This document shows, piece by piece, positions 11,683 through 23,013 of a stretch of DNA of 64,000 nucleotides. Within the stretch, counting starts at the first letter, position 1, and every line of letters starts with the position of its first letter. The DNA comes from Imbricaverruca yamaguchii (taxonomy: Eukaryota > Arthropoda > Thecostraca > Neoverrucidae): contig JAOTOL010001551.1 in NCBI GenBank assembly GCA_034440575.1, forward strand, positions 761,501 through 825,500, read 5' to 3'. Below the pieces are notes generated by a model. That model worked only from the letters and a program-made list of their open reading frames with translations, was not told the origin of the DNA and did not search any database. The translations under genes and the position numbers were made by a program.

Positions 11683-11840
11683 GTTCTTTTACGGCGCATT
11701 CAACCGCTAGGTTATATAGCGTCGCCGATCTCTCACGCCGACTGGTCGCGGGTGTACTCTGTAAACGTCGTCGGTTTAGATTAGAACCCACGATCCTGCG
11801 GTCAAATCCGACGCCTTACCAACTGAGCTACAGCGGCGCC
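11683..11840 (-). mobile_element. SINE family A, copy 2
   Basis: Same organisation as 992-1175: a tRNA-like head on the minus strand (gtagctcagttggtaaggcg; B box ggttctaatct), then the gaccagtcggcgtgagag body and the tail. The B box is mutated. Confidence 0.85.
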
Positions 11841-11930
11841 GGACATTCAGCACGGAAAAGTTCGAACGCGACGTATATGAATGCGATGGGATCACTCATT
11901 TCCAGCAGAAACGCTTCCTGCTCAGTGCGT

Positions 11931-11986
11931 TTTGATTGATCATTTGGGTTTAAGGGCGCGCCGACTACTAGGTCATTTAGCGCCCA
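11931..11986 (-). mobile_element. D element, 56 bp
   Basis: In sense it reads tgggcgctaaatgacc ... gcgcgcccttaaaccc ... gatcaatcaaa. It is flanked by 14-bp duplications differing at two positions, cctgctcagtgcgt (11917-11930) and cctgctcaatgtgt (11987-12000). The GGGCGC/GCGCCC ends of the first half can pair. Confidence 0.85.
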
Positions 11987-12000
11987 CCTGCTCAATGTGT

Positions 12001-13705
12001 AGTCCGGCTTAACCTTGCTGACCCCGATTGTGTCCGCGGCAGCCGCCCCAACATGCGCCCCTCCCTCAGAGCTGGGATAGAGACGCACAGCAACAGCGAA
12101 CACTGCGGACTCGCGGGCGGCGTCGAAGCGCCGGCAGCACAACGCGCCGCGACTGCAAAACGCGACCCACACAATTCAGCGATTTATTGATGATGATGTA
12201 ATCATTTTTTACAGATACGTTCGACTAGGAGGCAAAGTCCAAGGGAATGATCAGCTCCGCCCACCCGCCGCGCACCAGCCAATCCGGCGCGTCCACCCCG
12301 CCGGCGGACACCATAGGCCGCCGGACAGGGCGGAGCCACGATTGGCGGCGGCGCCGACCGCGGCCCGACAGCAGCGAACCTGGCGGCCGAATCGCACACC
12401 AACCGCCGCCGATGATTTAACTCCATCCAAGTCGTACAGAAAACGAGTGCACATGTTCGGGACGAAACCAGGGTCGACTGGACACACGCGCACACGCAGA
12501 CAATTAATAGGCAAATAATGTAAGCAACACAATTGTTAAATGGTCAAAACAATCGGCTTAAAGATCCTAATTCACCCGCCTCGGCTCTGCACTCGCTCAT
12601 TCCACACGAATAGGACGCCTTCTTAACGCTACCAGCTTTAGAGTTAACCGTGCCGGAATTTGATATAACAAGCTTTGACCTGTGTTAAAACTCGGTCCAC
12701 TCATCCGATCCCGCCCGCGGCAGTGCGCCAGGCCGCAGTTGGCGGTGTCGCCACCGCGCGGCGCCACTGGCCCGCATATTGCCGGTCGTGCCACGAGCTG
12801 GCGGCACCGGCGCCGCCGCCGCCGCGAGCTCTCCGATGGCCGCCGCGCGCACTGCTGTTCACGTGACGTCCCCCGCCAGCCGGAGGACAAGTAAAAAAGC
12901 ATGCAGAGTGGACTCACACACAAGTCAGGCACTTGTGACGGCGCGCACGCGGCGGCCCGCCGATCGCCGCCAGCTCGCGGCCAAACTTTTCGCCGTCGGC
13001 CGTGCATCTCACGACGGCACAGCCGGGTGGGCCACTTGCGGCGCCGTCGGCGGCGAGGCGTCCGACCGCTCGGCGACAAACACAAAGCGCGCGCGCCAAC
13101 ACCGAGGATCACAGTATGTTGCAGGAGGCGGGGTAACGCCGGCTCGCCCCGCCCACCGGCCACCGGCCGCACGCCGCGCTAGAAGGTGGCCGCCGACCGG
13201 GCGGCGCCGCGTCGCCTCGAAAAGCGGGCGGGAGGGCGGCAATCGCGCTCCGCCGCGCACCGCGCGACCAACGGGGCCCGGCGCGGGGCGAGCGGAGCGA
13301 GCGCCTGACGCGGGCCATACTCTTGAGCAGGCCGGGGCCGCGGTCGGCCGGCTGAGCCGGCTCAGCGCCGCGCGGTACCGGGGGCCCCGGCTCACAGGCA
13401 ACCCGCACGCCCACGCACACACCAAATTCACCTAAGGATCACTCACGCACCGCGCGCGCCCTGCTACCATCGGACGTCGCTCGCTCGCCCACAGTCACAC
13501 ACTTCGCGCTCGCGTGCCCCTCCAACAATATAAATAGGCTGCCGCTGGGCGACGGCGCGACCGCGCGCCCGCCCGGCCGCCGCCGACCAACGCTTAGCGC
13601 GTGGTACGTCGGCGCAGGCCGTGCCGGCGCGCGGCTGTCGGATCGAGCCCAGCCGGCGGCCGGACCTGTCGCTGCCGGCGGCGGCCGGCCGACGGCGCAC
13701 GGCCA
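12001..13705. other. GC- and CpG-rich block downstream of G3BP
   Basis: A sharp switch to GC- and CpG-rich sequence, densest at about 12600-13480. Many overlapping Arg/Ala/Pro-rich ORFs result from base composition. The part adjoining 13706 is presumably 3' UTR of the G3BP gene, but I could not place a polyadenylation signal with confidence. Confidence 0.5.
13529..13537 (+). promoter_or_regulatory. Isolated TATA-box-like sequence
   Basis: TATAAATAG stands alone in GC-rich sequence on the plus strand, 170 bp beyond the G3BP stop codon. It could mark an antisense or divergent start site, but no coding sequence follows on the plus strand, so this is weak. Confidence 0.25.
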
Positions 13706-13945
13706 TCAGCGGCGCACGGCCTGGTAGCTGCCGCGGCCGCCGCGCCCGTCCCCGCGACCGTCGCCGCGGCCGTCTCCGCGCCCGTCGCCGCGCCCGTAGC
13801 CGCCGCGGCCGCGAGTGGCGCCGCGACTGTACCCGCCGCCGCGGCCACGGCCCTCGCCCGGCCGCTGCGGGTTCAGCTTCCTCTCGATGTTGAGGCGGTG
13901 GACGGTCTCCTCACCCTGGCGCGACAGGCGCGACAGGCCCATGTG
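13706..13945 (-). CDS. G3BP: G3BP exon 9: end of RRM and RGG box
   Basis: The frame starts after the acceptor gcggtcgacag and ends at TGA (13706-13708), 79 codons. HRLNIERKLNPQRP closes the RRM as in the family, followed by an RGG region: RGRGGGYSRGATRGRGGYGRG, then four GRGDG-type units and GGRGSYQAVRR. The Asp inside the RGG units is unusual and comes from a short coding repeat (ccgtcgccgcg-like). A second in-phase acceptor 30 bp further in (before 13915) would remove ten residues that have no clear counterpart in the family RRM, so alternative use is plausible. RGG boxes bind RNA and tune condensation. Confidence 0.92.
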   Translation of the reverse strand, partial: HMGLSRLSRQGEETVHRLNIERKLNPQRPGEGRGRGGGYSRGATRGRGGYGRGDGRGDGRGDGRGDGRGGRGSYQAVRR

Positions 13946-14275
13946 CTGTCGACCGCACACCACGTCAGCAACTGGCACACTCAACACTACACAGTAGACA
14001 CCGACACACTCAACACTACACGGTAGTCAGTACCGCACACCACGTCAGCAACTGACACACTCAACACTACACGGTAGTCACCGTACACTCAACACTACAC
14101 GGTTCGTCAGCAGACACCGACACACTCAACACTACACGGTAGTCAGTACCGCACACCTCGTCAGCAACTGACACACTCAACACTACACGGTAGTCAGGAC
14201 CGCACACAACGTCAGCAACTGACACACTCAACACTACACGGTAGTCAGTACCACACACCACGTCAGACACCGACA
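13946..14275. repeat. Minisatellite on the exon 9 acceptor
   Basis: Units of roughly 45-55 bp built from cgcacaccacgtcagcaactg, acacactcaacactacacgg and tagtcagtac. The array starts directly at the G3BP exon 9 acceptor: the sequence just outside the exon (cgcacaccacgtcagcaactg at 13955) is itself a unit. In the distal units the gtcgacag acceptor is replaced by gtactgact. Confidence 0.9.
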
Positions 14276-14847
14276 TCTGACGTCGGGAAAATTGAACAAA
14301 TACCGACTCAGTCGACACCAGATGACGACTGTGCACGCCAGTATGTGCACAGTGCACGACAGACCAGGCTTGTCGCCACTGGAGCTGACGTTTATTAACA
14401 CGCGCACCACTCTCACATAATGCGCGCCAGAGGGGGGGGGAGATCTGACCCACCTTCCCTGAGATTCTGAAACTACTGAAGCTAGAGGCATACAATTGAG
14501 AGGGTAGATTATAGCTGTAGTGAACTCGCTTAAATGTAGATTTCATGACCATAGGTCAATGCCTTCTGGGTCAAACGAGGTCGAGATCTGCCACGACACT
14601 GCACCGACGAAACTTCTATGATCTTGAACCCTCAGCGACCGGTCAGTCGACTTTCCTGAAGTTTCTAAATGCACCAGCAGTTTTGATTTTTTTCATAGGA
14701 TACACTAATCAACCTTTAATAAAGTCACGAGACTGTATTACAATTTCCCAGCAGGTTTGAGATATCGTCGAAAAAAATAGGAGAGATGGACGGATCCCTC
14801 CCCAGCCTCTACGTCGCGTGCGGTAAGACCATTAAAGGTTTTTACTT
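14276..14847. other. Intronic spacer
   Basis: Part of G3BP intron 8. No exon, repeat family or RNA gene was recognised. Confidence 0.5.
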
Positions 14848-15026
14848 TGTTTGTTTATTGGTTGGTTCACGACACACTTTATGCACATTCACGGCTAATG
14901 GCGCCGCCCACACTGTTTCGCCGGTGGGCCGCGGGATTGGGAAATGTCCTGAGTGGCGCTAGAGTCGAACCCGGGACCTTTGGTACCCATAGCCCGACAC
15001 CTTAACCACTCGGCCATCCCCGCCCC
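14848..15026 (-). mobile_element. SINE family C (tRNA-Ser/Leu-like head), intact
   Basis: On the minus strand the head reads ggatggccgagtggttaagg (an A box typical of class II tRNAs) and cccgggttcgactct (B box). The body is ccgcggcccaccggcgaaac and gcggcgccattagccgtg, and the tail is gaaccaaccaataaacaaa. A perfect 15-bp target duplication, taaaggtttttactt, flanks it (14833-14847, 15027-15041), which proves retroposition. Confidence 0.93.
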
Positions 15027-15041
15027 TAAAGGTTTTTACTT

Positions 15042-15339
15042 AGGTACATCTAAATTTTAAACATTTCATTAGGCACATTCAAAGGCACACATGCGTGCCT
15101 GTGATGCATCTTCGTGGTGGACAAATATCACATCACTGTAGGATGTTAGCATCGCTACACCAAACACCAAGCGATTTCATAGATATCACCAGTGTTGGGT
15201 GACATTGCGGCCGTTGGACGAGCGAGGGCAGGATGTGGACCGTGCAGCCTCGCAGCCACAGTACCGGGCACCAACCAGTGCCTGTGCCGAATCAATATGT
15301 GCACAATATTGCACTATGGTCTGCACAAACCCAATACTA
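15042..15339. other. Intronic spacer
   Basis: Part of G3BP intron 8; nothing recognised. Confidence 0.4.
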
Positions 15340-16232
15340 CACACCGACCTGTGCACACTCACAATACTAGATGCCAGCCTGTACACACTTACAATACTAG
15401 CCTGTATACCTGCCTGTCACATACTTACAATACTATATGCCAGCCTGTACACACTTACAATACTAGTCATCAGCCTGTACACACTCACAATACTATACAC
15501 CAGCCTGTACACACTCACAATACTAGTCACTGGCCCGTACACACTCACAATACTAAATACAGGTCAGTACACACTCACAATACTAGTCAACAGCCTGTAC
15601 ACACAATACTAGATACCGGCCTGTACACACTCACAATACTAGTCAACAGCCTGTACACACAATACTAGATACCGGCCTGTACACACTCACAATACTATTC
15701 ACCAGCCTGTACACACTTACAATACTAGTCACCAGCCTGTATACACTCACAATACTATTCACCAGCCTGTACACATTCACAATACTAGATACCAGCCTGT
15801 ACACACTCACAATACTAGATCACCAGCCTGTACACACTCACAATACTAGTCACCAGCCTGTATACACTCACAATACTATTCACCAGCCTGTGCACATCCA
15901 CAATACTAGTCACCAGCCTGTACACACTTACAATACTAGTCACCAGCCTGTACACATTTACAGTACTAGATACCGGCCTGTACACACTCACAATACTATT
16001 CACCAGCCTGTACACACTTACAATACTAGTCACCAGCCTGTATACACTCACAATACTAGATGCCAGCCTGTACACACTCACAATACTAGTCACCGGCCTG
16101 TACACACTCACAATACTAGTCACCAGCCTGTACACATTCACAATACTAGATACCAGCCTGTACACACAATACTAGATACCAGCCTGTACACACTCACAAT
16201 ACTAGATGCCGGCCTGTACACCAATACTATCC
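15340..16232. repeat. 30-bp minisatellite, block 1
   Basis: Roughly 30 units of cctgtacacactcacaat + actagtcaccag (30 bp), with variants ending agataccgg, ttcaccag and gatgccag. The same family recurs at 19683-20025 next to exon 8. In the transcribed strand each unit contains gtgagtgtgtacag, which resembles a donor followed by an AG. The Thr/His/Asn or Leu/Tyr/Thr ORFs here are reading-frame artefacts. Confidence 0.95.
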
Positions 16233-19200
16233 CTTCCAGCGTTGGAAAAGTGGCCCTTTTTTGGAACTTTTGCAATCCAAAGAATTATACACTCCGGAAA
16301 AAATACACTCCTTGCATTGCTGGATGAAGACATACTTAACTAGCAAGACAGCTAGATGTCATTATACAATAGTGATAACTTGGGTGGAGAGGAAAATTCA
16401 GTCATACTGGGTCCCCTACCACATGAAGTTTCCAGTATAATTGAGGATAATACACATTTGTTATTTCGAGTCATCTGTAGGCACATTCCAAGAGGAGGCA
16501 GGAGTAAAGCCGAAAATGAGATGCCAGCCAGATTGGAAGAATATCAGTTTGCTAGCATGCACAAGTACAACATATGTCAATGGATGGCAAAATATGGATC
16601 ACTGCAGTCTGAATATGATCTTAATGCCACTGAACATTCCATATTTCACAACATTCCATCTTCCATATCATTCCATAACATTCCATTTGTGCATGTGCGA
16701 TTTATGGTGAGGTGCAGGTGAATTAATAAACAGCCACCAGTGCATTCATGTGTATGTTCTCCATTTGTGGACAAACCTCAGAACAGAGTCCAGATGTGCT
16801 CAGAAGAATGTATGGATGAACACCAAGAGCTATAGTGGCATCCACACAACTGGTAAGCCACAAAGTGTAGCACTTCCCCCAAATCTCCAAAATACTGGTG
16901 GATATGAGCCATGTTTTGCTACAGCATAGGAATTGTCATGGGCACTATTACTTTTCCACACATGTTTTACACACAGTTTGCCTCCATGAAGCATACAAAG
17001 GTATTAGGTTTGGCTAAATTATGCTAGATTATTTTTTTTTGTAAGTTATCCATTCATCAAATTCCTTTCGGAATCATTCAGGAATATAAAAAAGTTTTTG
17101 AATTTTAAAAAACACTCGGGCTAGCATAGGCTGTTTAGTTAGCATAGGCCATTTACTTTTCATTTCTTAATTCATTTTAATACTTTTAATTAATTGCTTA
17201 TAAAAAAATTTTATTAAAAAAAGATTTTCTTGCATCCAGTTAGGCTGCAGCTTTTTCTTCATTTATAACATCACATTTCATGGTATATTTCCCAACCAAA
17301 CCTGAGCCACTTTTTTGGTGTCATTTTGCTACCCAACTGCACTTGCCAAAAAAATGTGCAGTCACATCATGTAAGTACCTACATTATGAACATATTCATA
17401 ATCATTGCACGAAAAATAAATTTCAAGAAATCAAATCACCTTAAACTGCAAATTTGTCCATTCAGAAAGTCAGACCAGAAATGTTAAGAGTATAATGGTA
17501 TTCAATGGAGAATATGGACAGGATGCACCTAATAATTCCTGAACATTTCATGAAAGCACAAATAATGCTTGAATGCATGCATATCTATAATATCTGCAGT
17601 CAATGTGCACTGAAGAGGCCCAGCCCCCATTTTGAAAGAAAAACATTCACGCTTCAAAATTAAAGTGAAAGTGAAAACAAAATTTTGAAGTGAAAACAAA
17701 ATTTTCCAGACAAAAGCAAAGCAATCAGTTTTGTTCATTTCTACGCTTGTCGGCAAAACATCGCAGCAATTAATATTATCATGTCCTGCTCCTTGTATTA
17801 TCTGAAGATTTCCCGTCACACAACACAAGCTTACAGCTTTGGTTTATCCAAATCAATAACTCGAATTACCGCGAAGATATTTGATATAGGTAAGTAGGTA
17901 GGTACCTACATAGTCAGATAATACAACCTCTAATACCTCGAGCCAAACACGCAGTCAATTCCTTCCAGATGGCAGCGAAAAACTTTAAAGAAAATCCTTC
18001 GTTGAATAAAAAAAACCACTACGCTCCGCTAACCAAATATAGGAATTCACCTTCACCAGCCCGACCGCGTTCTTGGATTCAATGAGTTCACCGCTCTCCA
18101 TCTCCCACTCCGGCCGGAGCTATTTGAACCATTGCCACGAAAAGCCATGGATAATGCATTTCTTCTTGGTTCCTTGGAGAATGATATGTTCTGCATCAAT
18201 TGGGATGGATAAAACTGTTCATATTTATATTATTAAGCAGTCAGGAGCGATGTACATAAAAGATATCGGAAGGATTTTCCACATGAAAATTGCCTGAATG
18301 GTACCAAAACGTTCCTAAAACCTGCTAACACTTTGCTCCAAAATGAAGACCCATAGAACCAGAAATTTCACCTTCTTTCGATTTCATGACTTATATTGTT
18401 TCTGAATTTCATCAACAAGCGGGAATAGTTGCATTCATGCCACTCCGACCGCGAGGTTTCCCCACTCCGGACAAATTCAGATTTACGTGTGTTGACCTAA
18501 TTCTCTACACTCTTATAAGCCTCATTCTGATCCAATGATTAATTTCTTCCCACAGTCCTGATTATTATTAATTGAGAAAAAAAGTTCCCTGTAATTCTCT
18601 TGGCAATTTTCTCTAACTTATTTTTATTTTTTGGTATTTCATAGCAATCATGGCGCGAAATGAGACGCTAATTTCCGCTCGTCCGTGACGATAGTCTGTT
18701 TTACAGCAGCAATTTGCCCGCCCGTCTAGTCGCTTTTCATCCTTCCAAATCATTCCTTGCTTCTACTAAACATTCCAGACATGAACTAAAAAGTGCATTG
18801 AAATACATTTAATATTAATAAGGATTGACTTCAATATTTTTTTTCAGCTTTCTCATTTGAAAAAAGAAAATTTCATCGTGGAGAGAATAAAAGATTTTAG
18901 ACGGATTGTTTTAGTATAACTTTCCTTCAACCATTATATATTCCGAAACCCATATCCCGAAGTAACATTTTAGACCCTCCCATTTTAGACCCAGCGGTGC
19001 ACGAACGTCCTGCTCTCGAGGTATGTTGTGAATTTGTATTAGTTATGCGGTGTTGGTACCTATGCTAGGAGTGGCAGGTATTGATATATAAACTTGGTTG
19101 ACATCGATTAAGTATACTTTTGTGTTCATTTTCTCTACCATTGCTCAGGAAGTTGCCTTATAAGTCATTCACGTAACGTGGTGGATGACTTCAGACGACG

Positions 19201-19291
19201 ATGTGTGGTGGACCCCATCTGGTTGTCTGTGAGACACTAGGATAAGAACCTAACAAATTACTTAAAGACGTTTTATTCTTGAGGAAGAAGA
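16233..19291. other. AT-rich 3-kb segment between the two 30-bp arrays
   Basis: CpG-poor, AT-rich intron sequence with no recognisable coding exon. Its edges carry ccagcgttgga (left, about 16237) and tccaacactgg (right, about 19671), which are inverted, and both edges carry attatacactcc repeats. The segment may therefore be an inserted element that split one array; no target duplication was seen. Confidence 0.4.
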
Positions 19292-19440
19292 ATTATCGGG
19301 TTATTTTACGACGCATTCAACCGCAAGGTCGCATAGCGCCGCCACCCTATATCACACCGATTGGTCGTGGGTGGACTGCAAATGCCGCCGGCCGTGAGAT
19401 TCGAGTCCCACGCTCCACCATCTAGGCTACCGAGGCCCCT
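19292..19440 (-). mobile_element. SINE family A, degraded copy 3
   Basis: Recognisable by the tail ttttacgacgcattcaaccgc, the body ccgattggtcgtgggtggac and a decayed tRNA-like head (tagatggtggagcgtggga region on the minus strand). Confidence 0.75.
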
Positions 19441-19682
19441 GGGTTTTTGTTCTTCATTCCAGGAGACATCACTGCATTTTTCAAAATTTATACACTTCGT
19501 TATATATAAAATGTATATACTCCGTTACTTGGTGCTTCAACATACACCCCATAATTTGGCAAACTGGGAAATTATACACCCCATAACATAGTGCCTCTCA
19601 AGATTATACACTCCATACTTTGGCAAGCCAAAAAATTATACACTCCGAATCCAAGACTGAGAAGTGAAAATCCAACACTGGT

Positions 19683-20025
19683 CACAATACTAGATACCGG
19701 CCTGTACAGACTCACAATACTAGTCACTAGCCTGTACACACTCACAATACTAGATACCGACCTGTACACATTCACAATACTAGATGCCAGCCTGTACACA
19801 CTTACAATACTAGATACCAGCCTGTACACACCCACAATACTAGATACCAGCCTGTACACACTCAATACTAGTCACCGGCCTGTGCACACTCACAATACTA
19901 GTCACCGGCCTGTACACACTCAATACTAGTCACCGGCCTGTACACACTCACAATACTAGATACCGGCCTGTACACACTCACAATACTAGATACCGGCCTG
20001 TACACCCACAATATTACAGACCACA
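19683..20025. repeat. 30-bp minisatellite, block 2, on the exon 8 donor
   Basis: About ten units of the same 30-bp family as 15340-16232. The array lies just beyond the exon 8 donor: reading on the transcribed strand, GTGAGTGGATC is followed within some 20 bases by gtgagtgtgtactgag and then by regular units containing gtgagtgtgtacagg. Confidence 0.93.
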
Positions 20026-20072
20026 CTCAGCACTGACTCAGTACACACTCACGTATCTCCAGATCCACTCAC

Positions 20073-20200
20073 CCTGTCGGCCATAGCCTTCAGCACCGCG
20101 GCGGGAGAGTCGAAGACGACGAAGCTGTAGTTGGGGAAGGTGCGCGGGGCTGCGCCCTTGATGGTTTTGCTGACATTGATCCTGACGTCGACAACTTCAC
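20073..20200 (-). CDS. G3BP: G3BP exon 8: second half of RRM
   Basis: 128 nt from acceptor caccttcacag to donor AGG|gtgagt. The two leading bases complete a Gly codon with exon 7. It encodes EVVDVRINVS and FPNYSFVVFDSPAAVLKAM; the latter holds the RNP1 strand (NYSFVVF, for the usual K/R-G-F/Y-G-F-V-x-F) and helix 2 of the RRM. The RNP1 Gly is Tyr-Ser here, comparable to the relaxed RNP1 of G3BP RRMs. Confidence 0.93.
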
Positions 20201-20644
20201 CTGTGAAGGTGTTGGCGCCGTCTCAATCACGGTCACCGATACCAGCTGGAGCGTGCGGCGAACAGGTGGGACATGTGGGCACTTCGACCCACACCTCACT
20301 TTGCTGTGGCGGCACGATACACATTTTCGGACGAAAACTCGGCCCATCTCACACTGTTGGATTTGTTTTGGTCCAGCTGACTGGTGCGTGTGTGGCGCGC
20401 TGTAGCGACTCGAACCGGCGCGGCAAACGTCCGGGGATGTTCGTCCACTACCAGTCGAAACATACCCCCGTCGACTCAAGAACAATAAGTTGTTCCACTA
20501 GTCAGAGTTACTCCCCCTCCCCCCCCCGAATTCTTCGCAAGTATGCAAACCATACCTCCAAACAGCTGATGGCACGCACACAGCAGGGCAGCTCCCAACG
20601 GAATTATGGAACATTGGCAGGGGGTTTGTGACGACTCGTCTACC
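20201..20644. other. G3BP intron 7, proximal part
   Basis: No further exon is needed, since exons 7 and 8 join in phase. No repeat family member was recognised in this part. Confidence 0.4.
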
Positions 20645-20760
20645 ACTGCTCTGGGCCACACAGAGTCACCAGTCTCTCGCGCCCAATGGTCGCGGAAGAA
20701 CAGTGGAACGACAGGCCAGACTCGAACCGACCGTCTTTCGATCAGGAGACGGGCACCCTA
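20645..20760 (-). mobile_element. SINE A-like fragment
   Basis: Contains the decayed body (ctcgcgcccaatggtcgcgg) and a B-box remnant (gactcgaacc read in reverse). Both ends are lost. Confidence 0.5.
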
Positions 20761-20914
20761 GGCAACGTGGCTTGTTGGTGCCGCCGCCTAGCTCGGCAGC
20801 GTGGTCGCCGTTGCACCCCAGCGGGGCACTCCACTGTCGGCAACCCCTGTCCCCACGGACGTGCGAACAAGACGCGGGAGCGTGAGACCTTGGCACAACA
20901 GCGGCCGACGAGCC

Positions 20915-21076
20915 TGCGGCCACTCTACGACGCACTCAAATGCTGGCCCACATAGCGTCGCCGACCTCCAACGCCGACTGGTCGCGGACACACTCGGCAA
21001 CCCCACCGGTGGTGGGATTCGAACCCACGACCTTTCGGGCCAAAGCAGAACGCGCTGCCGACTGAGCCAAGCGGTG
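20915..21076 (-). mobile_element. SINE family A-related copy
   Basis: Minus-strand tRNA-like head (cttggctcagtcggcagcgcg; B box gggttcgaatccc), then the gaccagtcggcgttggaggtcggcgacgctatg body and a tail ending in gagtgcgtcg. The head differs from other A copies, so this may be a subfamily. Confidence 0.8.
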
Positions 21077-21084
21077 ATAAACTA

Positions 21085-21535
21085 TTCGTCAAACATGGTG
21101 GAATATACCACCTTCTGAACACAGGATTGACATTCCTCCCCACGGAGTATCGACATCCTGCTTCATAAGTTCTGATGGAGTCTTCATATCTAATTACCAA
21201 CAGTGTCTTGTTGATAAGTATCGTGCTGATACCCACGATTACGGATTGCGTTGCACAACTTCCCTTAGCACAATTCCAGGTACAATTACCTATGGTGCAG
21301 TCTGTAATACAATATCAGTTGATAAGCATAGGTATTTTATATTCCTTTCGTTAAAATATTTACCCATAAATTTTGGAAACTGAAAAGAAAGGAAAAATGT
21401 GCACGCATGCGTACGCAGTTCGATCAGAGTTGTGCTCGAAGAAGTTACAATTTCTGTCAAATAACGTTGCTTCCACGGCGAACTTCAACATCCCACTGTG
21501 CCCGCTTCGACGTCTCGCACATCGCGACCAACCAT
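21085..21535 (-). mobile_element. M1-family MITE, reverse copy
   Basis: Shares ggtggaatataccaccttctgaacac near its start, gataagtatcgtgctgat in the middle, cataggtattttat, and ttcaacatcccactgtgcccg / tcgacgtctcgcac at its end with the other M1 copies. It ends close to exon 7. Confidence 0.75.
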
Positions 21536-21640
21536 CAGCCAGCTATTTTGGCCTCAGGACGCATCGCCCACGTCCGACAAGTCACCACCCGAGCGCCGGA
21601 GCGGCGGCGGCGGCGGCGGCCGGCCGGGCGCGGCACTCAC

Positions 21641-21917
21641 CGCAGGGGCTGAAGTGCTGGATCAGCTCGGCCGGCGTCACGTCCGGCGGCAGGTTGCCCA
21701 CGAAGATCTGGTTGGCGTCCGGGTAGCTGGTGAACGGCCGGCGCCGCTCGCCCGTGTCGCCCGACACGCTGCCGCCCTCGGTCGGCTCGGCGCCGGCGGC
21801 GCGCGCGCCCGTCGGCGCCGACACGGCCGGCGGCGGCGCGGCGGCGGCGCTGGCCGCGGCACGCACCGGCACCGTCGCAGCGACCGTCGGCGCGCGGCCA
21901 GACGGCGGCGACAGCTC
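21641..21917 (-). CDS. G3BP: G3BP exon 7: linker and first half of RRM
   Basis: 277 nt from acceptor cgtttgcag to donor GCG|gtgagt, ending in phase 1. The first 60 codons are an Ala/Pro/Ser-rich linker. The last 30 start the RRM: YPDANQIFVGNLPPDV holds beta strand 1 with the RNP2 motif IFVGNL, followed by TPAELIQHFSPCG (helix 1). The linker length and composition are not conserved and vary within the family. Confidence 0.95.
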
Positions 21918-21947
21918 CTGCAAACGTTCGTCGGCTTGTTCAGCGGC

Positions 21948-22107
21948 TGTTGGCTATTGGTTTTACGACACGTCGACCGTTGGCTCGTGTAGCGTCGCCA
22001 ATCTCTCACGCCGATCGGTCGCGTGCGAAGAGTAGCGACAGGTGAGACTCGAACCCACAACCTTTCGATTGTCAGACGAGCAACTCACCCCTAGGCTACT
22101 AGTCTCC
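21948..22107 (-). mobile_element. SINE family B
   Basis: On the minus strand: gagactagtagcctaggggtgag (A-box region), gaaaggttgtgggttcgagtc (B box), tcacctgtcgctactcttcg, gcgaccgatcggcgtgagag and a tail ending gtcgtaaaaccaatagcc. It lies just upstream of exon 7. Confidence 0.88.
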
Positions 22108-22116
22108 TTTGTTCAT

Positions 22117-22283
22117 CGGGTGGTTCTCGACACACCCTATGCACGATCACGGCCAACGGCGCCGACCGCACCGTTTCGCCGGTGGGCCGCGGGATTGGGA
22201 AATGGCCGAGTGGTGCGAGTGTTGAACCCGGGACCTTTGGTGCCCAGAGCTCAGCACTTTAACCACTCGGCCATCCCCGCCCC
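22117..22283 (-). mobile_element. SINE family C, copy 2
   Basis: Minus-strand head ggatggccgagtggttaaag with B box cccgggttcaacact, body gcggcccaccggcgaaacgg and tail ending gtgtcgagaaccaccc. It lies head to tail beside the family B copy. Confidence 0.88.
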
Positions 22284-22787
22284 TCCAGCAGACGTGTGGA
22301 CGGTAACAGCACCGTGTGGCATTGCACATCATTGCTGAATCGTAAACAAGATCGGCTAGCACGCCACTGATTCGTGCAGCACGTGGTAAAATATATGTAG
22401 GTGCGCGAGTTTACACTTACAGCGACGTACACAATCACAGAAGTCAACCACGTCATCAGTGCCTCCTCCATGCCATTCATCCATGCCAAACATCCAAGTT
22501 ATATTTTACATTATCCGTAGATAGTCCTAATTTGAATTATCTGTAGACGGATCGAATTTTGAATACTCTGTAGATCGCGTAATTTTGAATAATCTGTGGA
22601 TTATGAAGTGAGACACGGCACACCAGCCTGCCCAGGTTGGTGGGTGTGGTGCTGATAAACACCTCCCTTGTCGAGTATGCCAATACAAAAGTAGAGAATT
22701 GTACACGACGACGATGCTGCGAGTCAACTTACTCCTGTCGCCGTGCAGCACTTAAGAAATACGGCAAATATCGCACACAGAGCCAGG
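22284..22787. other. Intronic spacer with short AT-rich tandem repeat
   Basis: At about 22500-22605 a motif of ttgaat.atctgtagat recurs three to four times. Nothing else was recognised. Confidence 0.5.
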
Positions 22788-22941
22788 AGCTTACGACGCA
22801 TTAAACCTCCAGGCCAAAATAGCGTCATCAACCTCTCACGCCGATTGGTCGCGGGTGGACTCTGTAATGTCGGCTGTGAGATTTGAACCCACAATCTTGC
22901 GATCAAGAGTCCGACACTCTGCCATCGGAGCTTTCGCGCCC
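22788..22941 (-). mobile_element. SINE family A, copy 4
   Basis: Minus-strand head aagctccgatggcagagtg, B box gggttcaaatctc, body gaccaatcggcgtgagagg and a tail ending ttaatgcgtcg. Confidence 0.85.
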
Positions 22942-23013
22942 ATAAAATTTCCAATTACTGAAGTTGCTCAGCCGAACATGGGTTAGTCCCTCCAAGATAG
23001 GAAACACCACTGA

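Noticed and set aside
12597..13435. Long Arg/Ala/Pro-rich ORFs in the CpG-rich block (up to 218 codons)
   Set aside because: Open on both strands and in several frames at once, as expected from GC-rich sequence; no family motif.
15340..16232. Regular repeats resembling a CRISPR array
   Set aside because: Units are contiguous with no unique spacers, no cas genes are present, and the context is a eukaryotic intron.
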